A DNA stretch of 64,000 nucleotides, from the NCBI GenBank assembly GCA_012845835.1, contig JABAKD010000009.1, positions 7,653,413 to 7,717,412 of the forward strand. Reading direction: 5' to 3'. Source of the DNA: Undaria pinnatifida. Lineage: Eukaryota; Sar; Phaeophyceae; Laminariales; Alariaceae. Position 1 is the stretch's first letter; each line of letters begins with the position of its first letter. The notes under the pieces were generated by a model. It made no database searches, had not been told where the DNA came from, and saw only the letters and a program-made list of their open reading frames with translations. This document shows, piece after piece, positions 1 to 10,690 of this stretch. A program made the position numbers and the translations under genes.

Positions 1-1598
1 TGGCCTTCACAGCGTGACACGTGTTCCCTTATTCTCTTCTGACTTGGTTTCCGCGTCTATACCTTCTTCTTTGGCCCCCTTCGCATCCTTGCGCTCAGTG
101 GCCGCGCCCTTCGTGTTATCGTACGCCGATTGCTACTGGTATACCGTAGGTACATACCCTTTCTCGAGCTCTCGCGGTTGTGAGCTCCATCATAGGGTTG
201 TATATCTTGCAATGAGGCGTTTAAGCCTCATTATCACGAGGTGTGGGGGAATCTGTAGCCTCATTTTCGATTGTTTCGAATAGCCGCATCTTCGATCCCC
301 TTCCCAATTCTGGATGTTTTGTTGGCATCCTTTGATTGGCAGGAGATCTGCATCTACGACTATTCAGGGTGGCCTAGTGTAATGGAGTGCCCTCCGTAGA
401 AGGATAGTTTATAGATTCGACGTGAAACCATGTCATGGTTGAGGTGAAGCCACGTGACATTAGATGTCACATTCACGTCAAGGCCATCATAGATGGGCGA
501 TAATGTAGGTGACGATGATGGGACAAGCAGGACGCCCCACATCTCACTACCTGCTCTACCAGCTCTACCTGCTATACTTGCTCTGCCCTGCACTACCGTG
601 TGCCAAGGGCCTGTGTTGTCTGTCTTTTAGAGTTCAATGAAGAGGAAATAATGTATAAGCTTTTGAGTCTATCCAGCGAGCCATGAGGAGAGACCAAACA
701 AGGGCACCGGAACCCATGAGGAGCACGCTTCCCAACACCGACCAACCACGCATCCCCCACTCGGAGTACCACCACAGGGGGGGGTTAGGGCGTTATCTTC
801 TGATAGGGTATTCACCAATATCATACCTTAATAAACAATGCACTACAAGCTGCAGATAAAAATATGCAAAACAAAATAGTTACGGTGACCGTATATCTTT
901 TACGCGTAATCACGTTTACGTACATCTCTGCTGTGCGTATCATATGCATATACCCAGCACACCATTAACCAGCCAAACATCAACCATGACCCATTCATCT
1001 GTAATCTCGCATTCATGAAGGCACAGTACCTTGGTGAAAATATCGTTTAAATGTGAAAAGAAAACGAAACGTAGCGGGCTTACCCGTTGGGCAAACAGTA
1101 GTGGGTAGCAGCCTTATCAGTAGAAAGACAAATGCGTCATGTATCTGGTATATATGAAGCTCCCCCCGAGTGCAACGAGGAGCACTCAGCGCATCCGGTG
1201 GGAGAGCAGGCGGTCAAATAGACCGGGACAAATGCCTCCGTCCCGATGTCCCGCTACGATGTAGCCAACCTACTATTGAAAACCTCCATAATGTTATCAA
1301 ACCGTCGGCATTGCTGTTAGGCTTTGACCCAATAAGTAGGCCCCGACCCCTTTGGTGGGGGTAGCGATTGACATAATTGGCTCCACGTACCATAAGCAAA
1401 GCCATACGCTGGAGTGAGCACGTGTCATTAGGATTGTGGGCACAGGGGGTGGCAAAACACGCAAAAATATTCCATCGGTAGCCTATGCCACCCCTAGTTT
1501 GGCGTTGGGAACGTTGGTAGCCAGGGCAAGATGCCCAGTCGGCATCGGGAACTGCGCCCAATACTCAAACACAGCATCAAGAATTGACATATGAGTTG
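1..1598. other. Non-coding stretch, no gene seen
   Basis: I see no recognisable gene, RNA or repeat here. The open frames are short, overlap on both strands and show no domain. The sequence has ordinary mixed composition. Confidence 0.5.
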
Positions 1599-1891
1599 TT
1601 CTACGATAGCCCCCCCAAATTTTCCTTTTTAACGAAATCGCCGGTTTTGAAACCAGCTCCCGGCCGTACCTCCTGAAATACATGGCCCCTTGCCACCACG
1701 ACATCATTGTTAGATAGTAGTAGTAGTAGTAGTAGCAGTTCATTGCAAACAAGAAATATAAGACATGGAGACTTTGACTTAATAACACCCTTTCCTCGTG
1801 TCGACGAGCAGCCATGATGATGATGATGATGATGATGAAACGTTCATTAAAGAAAACCGCCGTTTTTTGGGGGGGGCGGGCTATCGTAGAA
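1599..1891. mobile_element. MITE family A, copy 1
   Basis: A 293-bp non-coding element with terminal inverted repeats: left TTCTACGATAGCCCCCCC, right ending GGGCTATCGTAGAA. It aligns along its length with the copy at 4231-4466, sharing an AACGAAATCGCCGGTTTTGA segment near the left end and a GAAAACCGCCG segment near the right. This copy is longer because a (TAG)n run near 1716-1735 and an (ATG)n run near 1814-1838 have expanded. In both copies TCAGTC follows the right repeat, so the true right end may lie about 6 bp further out. No transposase is encoded. The superfamily is not assignable from what I can see. Confidence 0.8.
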
Positions 1892-2831
1892 TCAGTCATA
1901 CATGCATACGATTTTTTCACTTCAGTAGCTAGTTTATGTTCACACACCCCGGTTACTATATGTTTAGATACATCGTATAATGCGAAGTAGTAGAAGAGGC
2001 CGAACCCTGGTGCCATAATTCGATCTTTTGCGCAAAGACGACGAAAAAACACACGAACGCCCCCCCAAAAGGTTGCTTATTATGGCTACCATGACCTAGG
2101 CCAAAATTGAGGAAACAATGCCAAACCCTGGTGCCATAGTTGACTTTTTTGGGGCTTGCGCCATTCTGAAAAAGTGGGCTTAGGGCCTACCAATAAGCCA
2201 ATGAAATCGAGACTTTTTGATACTTTTTTGGGGGTCACATAAGCGACAGAGAGGTAAATATGCGGGCGAGTTAAGCGGTTATTCAATGATTATTCGACCA
2301 TTATGCAAGCCAAATACGCACTGTTTCGACCTTGATTTAGATATTTTTCCGCTTTTTTCCATGGTTACGCTCCAGTTATGCCAACCTTAGTTCTATGTAT
2401 GTCGTTTTTTATGAACATATAGCTTTTGTTTGAAATTGTGCTTGAAACTGAGGGGGGCTGAATCCTAAATACATTATCAAATTAGATCATTTCTATTGCG
2501 TTTGGTGCTGTTCAATTGTTTCCCATCCTCATTTTGAGCGTGCTTGCTCGGCACGGCAACCTGACTTAGGCTCAAAATCGTTTTTTATGCGACTTATTAT
2601 ACTAACAAGTGGTCGAATTGCGGTCACATTGCGAATTACTGCCCTATGCGAGTAGTATGCGAAAAAACCCGGGTCATGCGAAAATAATTGCGAGCATATT
2701 GAATCAAAGCCTAATTGCTGTATCCTTGCGTGGACTGCGGTAACTGAACGAGAGCGGGTCATGCAATAGGTGGGTGTGTCGTAAGGGTCATCTATTGAAA
2801 ACATACCTTGTATGGGCCTCGTAAAATGATG
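1892..2831. other. Non-coding stretch with a short direct repeat
   Basis: No gene is recognised. The phrase AACCCTGGTGCCATA occurs near 2002 and again near 2125, so a short local duplication is present. Otherwise nothing stands out. Confidence 0.45.
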
Positions 2832-2951
2832 TACTTACGACCCAAAGCCCTTGGTCTGTCGACGATGCCGTTTTTAAAGATATTAGAGGGTGTTAGGCCG
2901 CTTGACTAGTGGTAGAAGATCAACCAATTGCCTACCCGAACTAAGCCTTAT
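2832..2951 (+). mobile_element. tRNA-derived SINE family 1, diverged copy
   Basis: The left part (ACGACCCAAAGCCCTTGGTC, then TGTCGACGATGCC) matches the antisense-tRNA head of the copy at 58222-58364. The right part is a diverged version of the family body, ending with TACCCGAACTAAGCCTTAT. This copy has drifted much more than those at 29.6 and 58 kb, so it is probably the oldest of the four. Confidence 0.6.
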
Positions 2952-4230
2952 GAATATAAAGTGATTTGTTTTTTCGCAGTTGTTCTCTGGGTGGTTATTG
3001 CACACCGCAGATACTTAGATATCGATCGTGTATTTTTTACCCCTACTAGGTTCCTCTGTGGTACCGGTAGCAGACTGACATTTTTTTACTGGTGTTGGTT
3101 GTTTGGAAGTGACTCTAAGACACCGAGTGCAGACCATCGAACATTAAGACGACCTCGCCACCAACGTGTTGCTCTATGTCTTTCGGTCTTACAGCTGATT
3201 GCTGTTTTCGTGGAAGTAGATGTGAGCTTCCATGGAAGCTTTCACTACTCCCATGAAAGCTTCCACTCCTTCCCTGGAAGCTTCCACTGCTTCCACGAAA
3301 GCTTCCACCATTTCCATGGCATCTCGCACTACTTCCACGGAAGCTTCCATGACTGTAAACGGAAGTAGAGGAAGCTTCCACGGAAAACAAAAGATTAATT
3401 GGAAGCTTCCACTTCTTTCATGGAAACTTCCACTATCCCCATACCTCCTTGGACGCTACGTAGAAGGTTCCTTAAGCTACTCCATTGGAAACTCCCATCT
3501 ACTTCCAATTAGATGGAACCTTCCATGGAAGTAGTGGAAGCTTCAATTGAGCAGCATGTTCCCTTGAAGCTTCCACTACTTCCATAGAAGCATCCACTAC
3601 TTCTACTTCCATAGAAGTTTCTATTACTTCCATGGAAGCTCCCATGACTGTAGGGGGAAGTAGTGAACGCTTCCGCGGAAAAGTTTCCACGGAAGCTCTC
3701 AGGGAAGATTCCATGAAATATTCCAATGTTTTCGTGAAAACTTCGACTACCTCCATGAACGCTTACTTTATCGACGCTTCCATACACTTCATCTGGAAAA
3801 AATATACTTAATTGAAAAAGGGTTGATCGCTTCCATGAACGCTTCCATAAGCTACCCCATGGAAACTTCCACCTACCTTCGATTAGATGGAAGCTTTCAC
3901 GGAAGTTCTGGAAGCTTCAATGGGGTCGCTACATCCATGGAAGCTATATTGGAAGTAGTGGAAGTTGTTTCCATGGAAGTGAATAGGTGTTTTCATGGAA
4001 GCTTCCGCCCAATGAAACCATGCACTACAATTTCCAGTGGAATCCGCGGATGGTTCTGCTGCCTCCGCGGAAGCTTTTACTACATTCATGCAAGCTTTCA
4101 CATCTTCCATGTAATCTTCAACTACTCCCATGGAAGCTTTCCCTGCTTTCATGGAAGATTCCACTGCTTCCACGTAAGCTCTCATCTACTTTCATGGAAG
4201 TAGGGTAAAGTAGTGAAAGCTTCCATGTGG

Positions 4231-4466
4231 TTCTACGGTAGCCCCCCCAACTTTTCTTTAACGAAATCGCCGGTTTTGAAACCAGCGCCTGGCCGTATCT
4301 CCTGAAATACGGTTCCCCTTACCACCCGGACGTCATCGTTCGATAGTCCTCCGTAAACAGAATAATATATGCAGATACTCTTTTCATAGCATCCTTCCTC
4401 GTGTCGAGCAGCCATGAAACGTTCGTTAAAGAAAACCGCCGGTTTTGGGGGGGGGCTATCGTAGAA
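4231..4466. mobile_element. MITE family A, copy 2 (inside the CTTCCA field)
   Basis: A 236-bp copy of the element at 1599-1891 with the same inverted termini (TTCTACGGTAGCCCCCCC on the left, GGGGGCTATCGTAGAA on the right). It lacks the expanded trinucleotide runs of copy 1. CTTCCA-type repeat flanks it on both sides, so it inserted into a field that already existed. Confidence 0.82.
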
Positions 4467-5128
4467 TCAGTCTTCCACGGAAGCAGTGGAACCTTCCAGC
4501 TCCCATGAAAACGGAAACCTTAACTTCCATGGAAGTAGATGAAAGCTTCCATGGAAGTAGCTTCCATGCACATTTATTTGCAAGCACAACGATCTGGAGT
4601 ATTTTCAAGCGTATCGACCTGCGACCCTAACCCACATCTCGTAGAGTCTTTCCAAGCACAGAGACCTATTTTTTTCCCTCGCACCGACGGCATGCAGAGG
4701 CAGCACCTAATTTTTCCTCGTTTTCTGGCCTGAGGACCTCTACGCTAAACCCATAACTGCTTGTGAGGAAAAAATGAAAGTGGAACCCGATGAGCAATTC
4801 CATGGCCTAGGTACACTAAGGCATACTAAGCTATTAACTCGTCTGGGCTGGTCCGTGTTTGCTCGCCGGATTACTTGCTGCTCGCGATGGCTATTTATTT
4901 TTATTTTATTTTTCGAAAAGAGCTTCTCCCCCCCGCCTCCTCATTCCAACTTGCGACCCCCTCCCCGGGATTCCAAGCCAAACTACATCCCGGAGGGAAA
5001 GGATGTAGCATCAGAATAACTTTTAGCAAAAAAAAACAATCGGTATTCGAACCATGGTGGGACAGGTGCTCGTTTGTCAGTCCGAAATATTTTTGGCCAA
5101 CAAGTGCTGGCCTTATCGTAGAGGTCTT

Positions 5129-5336
5129 TGGTAGGAGTTAGGGTTAGGGTTAGGGCTAGGGCTAGAGTTAGGTTAGGCTCAGGTTTAGGAATACGGTTAG
5201 GGTTAGGGTTGGGGTTGGGGTTAGGGTTGGGGTTAGGGTTGGGGTTAGGGTTGGGGTTAGGGTTGGGGTTAGGGTTGGGGTTAGGGTTGGGGTTAGGGTT
5301 GGGGTTAGGGTTGGGGTTAGGGTTGGGGTTAGTTAG
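5129..5336 (+). repeat. Interstitial telomere-like array, TTAGGGTTGGGG unit
   Basis: It begins with GTTAGGGTTAGGGTTAGGG, degenerates briefly, then runs for roughly eleven nearly perfect 12-bp units of TTAGGG alternating with TTGGGG between about 5196 and 5332. TTAGGG is the telomere repeat of many eukaryotes. The TTGGGG half-unit is a one-base variant. Both flanks are ordinary non-telomeric DNA, so this is an internal block and not a chromosome end. Confidence 0.9.
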
Positions 5337-6745
5337 AGTTAAAAACCACGCGTGGAAGGTCAGGAAAGCACATGTAAGTAAGTGGAAGTAAATAGAAGTC
5401 GATGGCATCTCGTAGTAAGACGTGGAGCGACACGGAAGACCGTGGACTTTGGTGAGACCCAGCGGGAGTAAATACAGCTCCTCGGAAGTTTCCGTGAAAG
5501 TGCCAGTGGAAGGTTCCTCTAAGTTTCCAACTGGAAACTGCCGTGGAAGCTTCCATTTCCACTGTTTTTACTTCTATTTCAATATAAACTTCTACGACTT
5601 CCATGTACGTTTGCGCCACTCCAGGTAGGCGTCGACTACCTTCATGGAAACTTTCATTGCTTCCATGGACGCTTCCACTGCTTCCATGGACGCTTGCACT
5701 ACTTACTTAGCCCCCATCTGCTTCCTCAAAAGTATAACAGAAGTGGAAGTTTGTGAAAGATCGGTGGAACTACATGGAGGTCAGTGGAAGTACTGGAAGT
5801 CAGCGGAACCAAATGAAAGAGAATGAAAGTACTATGGACGTTGGTGGAGGTTGAAGTCGACATAACTTGGCGGGACGAGCGGAAATAGATGCGGCCCCTT
5901 CAAAGGCTTCAGCGCAAGCTTCCACGACAATTCCCCGCTCGTATTGAAGCTGAATGGAAGTCTCCACTACTTCCATGCAGTGTTCTATGCCCATGGGAGC
6001 TTCCACCACTTCCATGAAAGATTATGATACTGCCATTTAAGTTTCCACTATGGCTGTACTTCCATGGAAGCTTCTATCTACTTCCATGGAAGCTTCTATC
6101 TACTTTCATGGAAGCTTCTATAGCGAGGAGCCTTAGAAGGAAAAAGGGCACCACTGCAGCGGCATGCGTCTGCATTTCTTTAGATTGTTATTGCTCTGGT
6201 GTCTCCTCTCCCCCGTTCCGGCTTTTTGGTCTGTAGCAGGTGTTCTCTTTTTACCTGGCAGGCGTTGTTATTGCCTGTCTGGACGAACGGTTCCGACCCC
6301 CCTTCGGCCAAAAGGCATTAGGCGACAAGAAAGCAACAACACAAGAGTTACAACATCCAAGCAACTCTCGTGTGAGTGCCGTACTGCCCAATCGTACTAC
6401 AACATGTGTCACCGTTGGCTTCAGTGCCTAACTCTGGCGCTATGTGGTCTACGGCAACATTACGGCGAGGTACCGGCGGTGGTTGGACAATGATGCACGT
6501 ATAAATGCAGTTTTTATCGGGATCAAGATTAATTATCGATCTTGTATTTTTGTTTTTGTGTTGGGCTTCCCTACAATTAGGCCAGATCGTGTGTAGGAGC
6601 CCAAAAACTGGACGACACAGATTGCAAATATAAATTGGTCTTCTTGTACATTGCCGATTTTTTTGGTGGAAGTGGGTGAAAGTTTCCATGGACGTAGATA
6701 GAGGCGTCAATGAAATCAGTCGAAGCTGCCATGGAAGTAGTTAGA

Positions 6746-7328
6746 GGTACAACTACCTCTGGGCCATTTTTGCTCAAGGTCAGTATTTGGCTAGACGTCG
6801 TCCGGAAGATAACCTTTTTCATGTTCGACAACACGGTTGTTTTTCGTTTATGGACTCACCCATGCTGCCCCACTCCGCTTTTCCTTTGATCAAGGGGCCA
6901 CTTTTATCAGCCAGCTAGCTAGCGCGAGTGGCCACCCTACTTCTTGCGATATGCGACATAAAGTTTTGTGCTGTTTGGTTGTGCGATATACGCCGCCGCC
7001 ACCGTACGTGTTCAATACCCTGCGACAACGCAATGTGTGAAATCGGTTCTTGATCGAGGTGCAGGGCCACTTTGATCGAGTCGAGTGGAACATACTCGGT
7101 TGTGAAAATGGAGGTATAATACTAAATGTAGTACTATACTATTTATAATACTGTGTATAGTACTACAGTACCATAGCCTTAATTATTGGGGTCAAACCGC
7201 TTGCTAGTAGTGTGGGATAGTGTTTGCAGTAGATACATGTCTAAACAGGCGTAGGTCGCTTTTACTATTTTTGACGCGCCACTTTACCTTCCAGCTCAGC
7301 TCGTAGGAGATTTTGGCCCTCAGCACCG
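6746..7328. other. Non-coding stretch
   Basis: No gene or RNA is recognised. A short stretch near 7110-7180 is rich in TACTATA/GTACTA words. Confidence 0.4.
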
Positions 7329-7582
7329 TTCTGGACAAGCCGTGGTCACAGGAGTTATCATTCCTTCTCCCCCCCGGCACGCGCCTCCACTCTTGTCGCG
7401 CAGAGAGTTCGTTCATCTTTCCGACCGTTCGTCGATTTGCATCGAATTTTGCCGCGCCCGCGCTCTCGCACTTTCGGCATATCGTTTTTGTTAACGAAAA
7501 GTTCCTTGCGGGGTTGTAGGCTTTGAACTCGCGAAATCGACCTCGGTTATTACGCGGGTTACTGCTAACCGAGGGCGCCGGA
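7329..7582 (-). mobile_element. tRNA-derived SINE family 2, copy 1
   Basis: Read on the minus strand it starts with a degenerate tRNA-like head (CGCCCTCGGTTAGCAGTAA, then the B-box-like CGCGAGTTCAAAGCC). The body is shared with the copies at 35.2 and 39.2 kb: GAAAGTGCGAGAGCG, a G-run with GAGAAGG, and the conserved 3' block TGACCACGGCTTGTCCAG. Length is about 254 bp. Confidence 0.72.
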
Positions 7583-8766
7583 TCGTTCCTGCAGAGAATT
7601 CGGCAAGTCAAAAGCGAGGTAAAAGGCTAGAGTAGTTTTGTCAATTTGAGGGCTAGTTAGCTGGCGCGAGTGGCGACCCTACACATTTTCAATCTTAAGC
7701 CATTGTGCTGTTCGGGTGCTCGATATGTATCGCCGGCATCGAATTCTTTGTTACGCTTTGCCAACGAAGTATGTGTATGCCCGATTGCGAGCGACGTAAG
7801 GAGCCAACCGCGCGAGAAGCCTATAGTTGGTAGTGAAAATGAGGCACGATGCGTCGACGGCTGAAGTTATACCTTTTTCACAATATTAGTATTTATACAA
7901 TCTACATACAAAGTAATATAACACCGTGGCCTTGTCATCGCAAAACCTTGAAGGTGACGGAAGCGACATCGGTTGCGGCGGTGATCCAGCTTCCACAAAC
8001 CTCAACTCACCCCCCCCTGCAATATCGTCGGAACCCCAGCAGCAGCTGCAGGCCGCGGACGAGGACGACGGGAAAATGGACAGGACGGGAACGGTACGAG
8101 CGCTCATGGTCGCCCAAGGCGTGAATGATCGGTGCCGCCCATGGCAGATTAAACGAAAGCGAAAACCCTTTGGTGCTGTATACGTGACGATGCGTGCTAC
8201 TCTAGAGGGGAGGCGGTGTACTCGATGTTCATGCATGGCCGTAGTCGTATGACCATAGACCTTCGCATCCCCACAATACCGGGAAGGAGCATGTCGGATG
8301 ATGATATTAGGCAGACATTTGATTGCGCCAAGCATGGAGCGCCGTGAGGTGTTCGGCGAGTCGCATAAAGGGTGAGCTGCATCCTACTAAGAACCGCTTG
8401 TGAGGCGGACGTGCATATGGATGACAGCTTCAATGAGTAAATTTACTTTCCGGTATGGCCACTTCAAGAGACAGCAATGGGAGTACAATTAATATGTAAG
8501 GGGTTGAACTCGACATGCGTTCTTCTAGCTCTCCTCGTGCCGTAAGTTTTAAGAAGGCAGCAATAGCGGAACTGCTGCAAACCTGTGCCTGGTAGCATGC
8601 ACAACAGATTAACACTCTATCAGAAACATACTATTGATATGAGAATGACACTGCACATGTCGGATGACCCCGCACTCGGACTAATAGCGGCCAATGCCGC
8701 TCATCCACCGATGTACGCTTACCTCTTTGCTCTGCTGACGGTCTGCTTGGACTGCGTGTGTAGTTA
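7583..8766. other. Mostly non-coding; possible small exon at 7926-8252
   Basis: A + strand frame from 7926 to 8252 reads like ordinary protein (Asn-rich start, an acidic DEDDGK segment, then a basic KRKRK segment) and lacks the repetitive look of neighbouring frames. It starts without an ATG, I see no family, and no partner exon was found. I list it only as a possible exon at low confidence. The rest of the stretch shows nothing. Confidence 0.2.
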
Positions 8767-10585
8767 AGGCCAGGGCTTAGACTGCAGCTATGGCTGTGGC
8801 TGATAAATGGCTGTGTCTGTCGCTGTGGCTTTGACTGGGGTTGTGGCTGGGCCTGGACATTTACGCTGGGGATTAAGGTAAGGCTAGTGCTGGGGCTGAG
8901 ACTGAAAATGGGGTTGAGGCTGGGGCTGGAGCTTGGGTTGCGACTTGAGCTGGATTCTGGGCTAGAGCTGAGGCTTGGGTCGGGGCTGGGATTGGAGTTG
9001 GGGACAGGGTTGGGGCCGGAGAAGGAGATGGGGTATGCGCCGGGGTTCGGGATAGGGCTGAGCCTGGGACTGGTGCTGGTGCTGGCCCTGCGTTTAAGGC
9101 TGGGGCTTGGGTTGGGGCTTGGGTTGGGGCTTAGGTTGGGACTGGAGCGGGAGCCTGGGCTGGAGCTGGGGCTTGCACAGGGGTTGAGGTTGGGGTTGGG
9201 GATAGTGCTCTGAACTGGGGATGAGGACGGGGTTTGAGTCGTGGTCAAGACTGGGACTGGGGCGGAGCTTGACATGGAATGCTGGGGCTAAGAATGAGTT
9301 CTTAGGTAGGGGCTGGGACTGGGGCTGGAGCACGGGGTCGGCAACAAGGTTGCAGGTGGAATTGGAAGTGTCGGGACTGGGATTGATGTTAGCGGCAAGA
9401 TTAGGACTCTAGCCGGGGATGGGGTTTGGGTCGGGATTGGGAAGGAGGCTTCGGTCAGGGCTAGGGTTGGGGCTTGGACTCGGCTGAGATTGCTGTTGGG
9501 ACCGGGGCCGAGGTTGAGCATGGGCTTAGCCTTAAGCTAGGGCTGGGGCTGGGGCCGGGGCTGGGGTTGAGGCCGGATCGACGGTGGGGGATGGGGCTGG
9601 GGCTGGGGCTGAAGCTGGGACTGCGGCTGGAGCTGGAGCTGGGGCTGGGGCTGGGGCTGGGGACAAGGGTAGACGAGCAGGAGACTGGAGCAGAAGCTAG
9701 GACTTGGTTCGGGACTGGAGCTAGAGCGTGGGCTGGAACTGGGTCTTGGGTCGTGGCTGGAGTTGGAGTACGAGACAGGGCTGGGGCTGGGGTTGGGGAT
9801 TGGGTTTGGGTCCGGATTACGTCTGGGACTGGGGCTAGGGCTGAGGCGTGAACTGACGCCGGGGCCGGGCTAGGTTTGAGCCTGCTGGGGCTGGGCTTGG
9901 GGCTGGGTTTGGGGATGAGGCTAGGTGAGGGCTGGGACTGGGACTGAGGCTGAGACTGGAGCTGATGCTGATGCTTGGGTCCGGGCTGGAGTTGGGACCT
10001 GTAGCCTGGGCTGACGCTGGGGCTGGGGTCGGGTCTGGGCTCAGGGTTTGGAACAAGGCTGGGGCCGGGGGTTTGGATCGGGGGTAGGGCTGTGGCGGGG
10101 GCGCGGGGTATGTATGCCGGACATGGGGATGGGGTTTGGGTCGGTGTCAAGACTCAGATTGGGTCGGGGACTGGGTATGGGATGATGGGTCTGGGACTAC
10201 GACTTGGAAAAGGGCTGGGACTCGAACTGGAGTCTGAGGACGGGACTGAAGCCTCGGCTTGAGCTGAAACTAGGGCCTGGGCCGGTGGGAGGGGCTTTGA
10301 CGGGACTGGAGCTGGGGTTAGGGGTAAGACTGGGGCTGGGGTTGGGGCTGGGGTTGGGGTCAGGAGTGGGGCTGCGACTGAAGCCGGGACTGGAGTTGGG
10401 GCCGGGGGTGTGGCTGGGGCTGGATTTGGGGCTGGGGCTGGAGCTGGTGATGGGACTGGTGCTAGGGCTGGGGTTGAGAGCGGGGCTGGACAGGAGTCGT
10501 GGTTGCGCCTGGGGCTGGGATAGGGAACGGGGCTGGGGCTGGGCTAGGGTTGGGGTTTAGGACCAGTGCTGGGGTGGGGGCTGCA

Positions 10586-10690
10586 GCTGTGGCTGTGGCT
10601 GTGGCTGTGGCTGTGGCTGTGGCTGTGGCTGTGGCTGTGGCTGTGGCTGTGGCTGTGGCTGTGGCTGCGGCCTTGGCTGTGGCTGTGCCT
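10586..10690 (+). repeat. Near-perfect (GGCTGT)n run
   Basis: About 14 uninterrupted GGCTGT units followed by a few imperfect ones. It is far purer than the surrounding array, which points to recent expansion. Confidence 0.9.

Larger units (their letters stand above)
3212..6745. repeat. CTTCCA/TGGAAG degenerate word field
   Basis: Most of this stretch is built from the hexamer CTTCCA and its reverse complement TGGAAG, mixed in both orientations. They form many copies of the palindromes CTTCCATGGAAG and GGAAGCTTCCA, often spaced by CTACT. The dense parts are 3212-4230, 4467-4570, 5500-6125 and 6660-6745. Unrelated sequence, a MITE (4231-4466) and a telomere-like block (5129-5336) interrupt it. 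The open frames here encode Ser-Phe-His-Gly, Met-Glu-Ala-Ser or Leu-Pro-Trp-Lys repeats depending on frame, and they occur on both strands. They are translations of the repeat, not genes. Confidence 0.85.

Noticed and set aside
5129-5336. Chromosome end
   Set aside because: Ordinary sequence continues on both sides for kilobases.
3212-6125. Open frames with Ser-Phe-His-Gly, Met-Glu-Ala-Ser or Leu-Pro-Trp-Lys repeats
   Set aside because: Same reasoning: products of the CTTCCA word in different frames.
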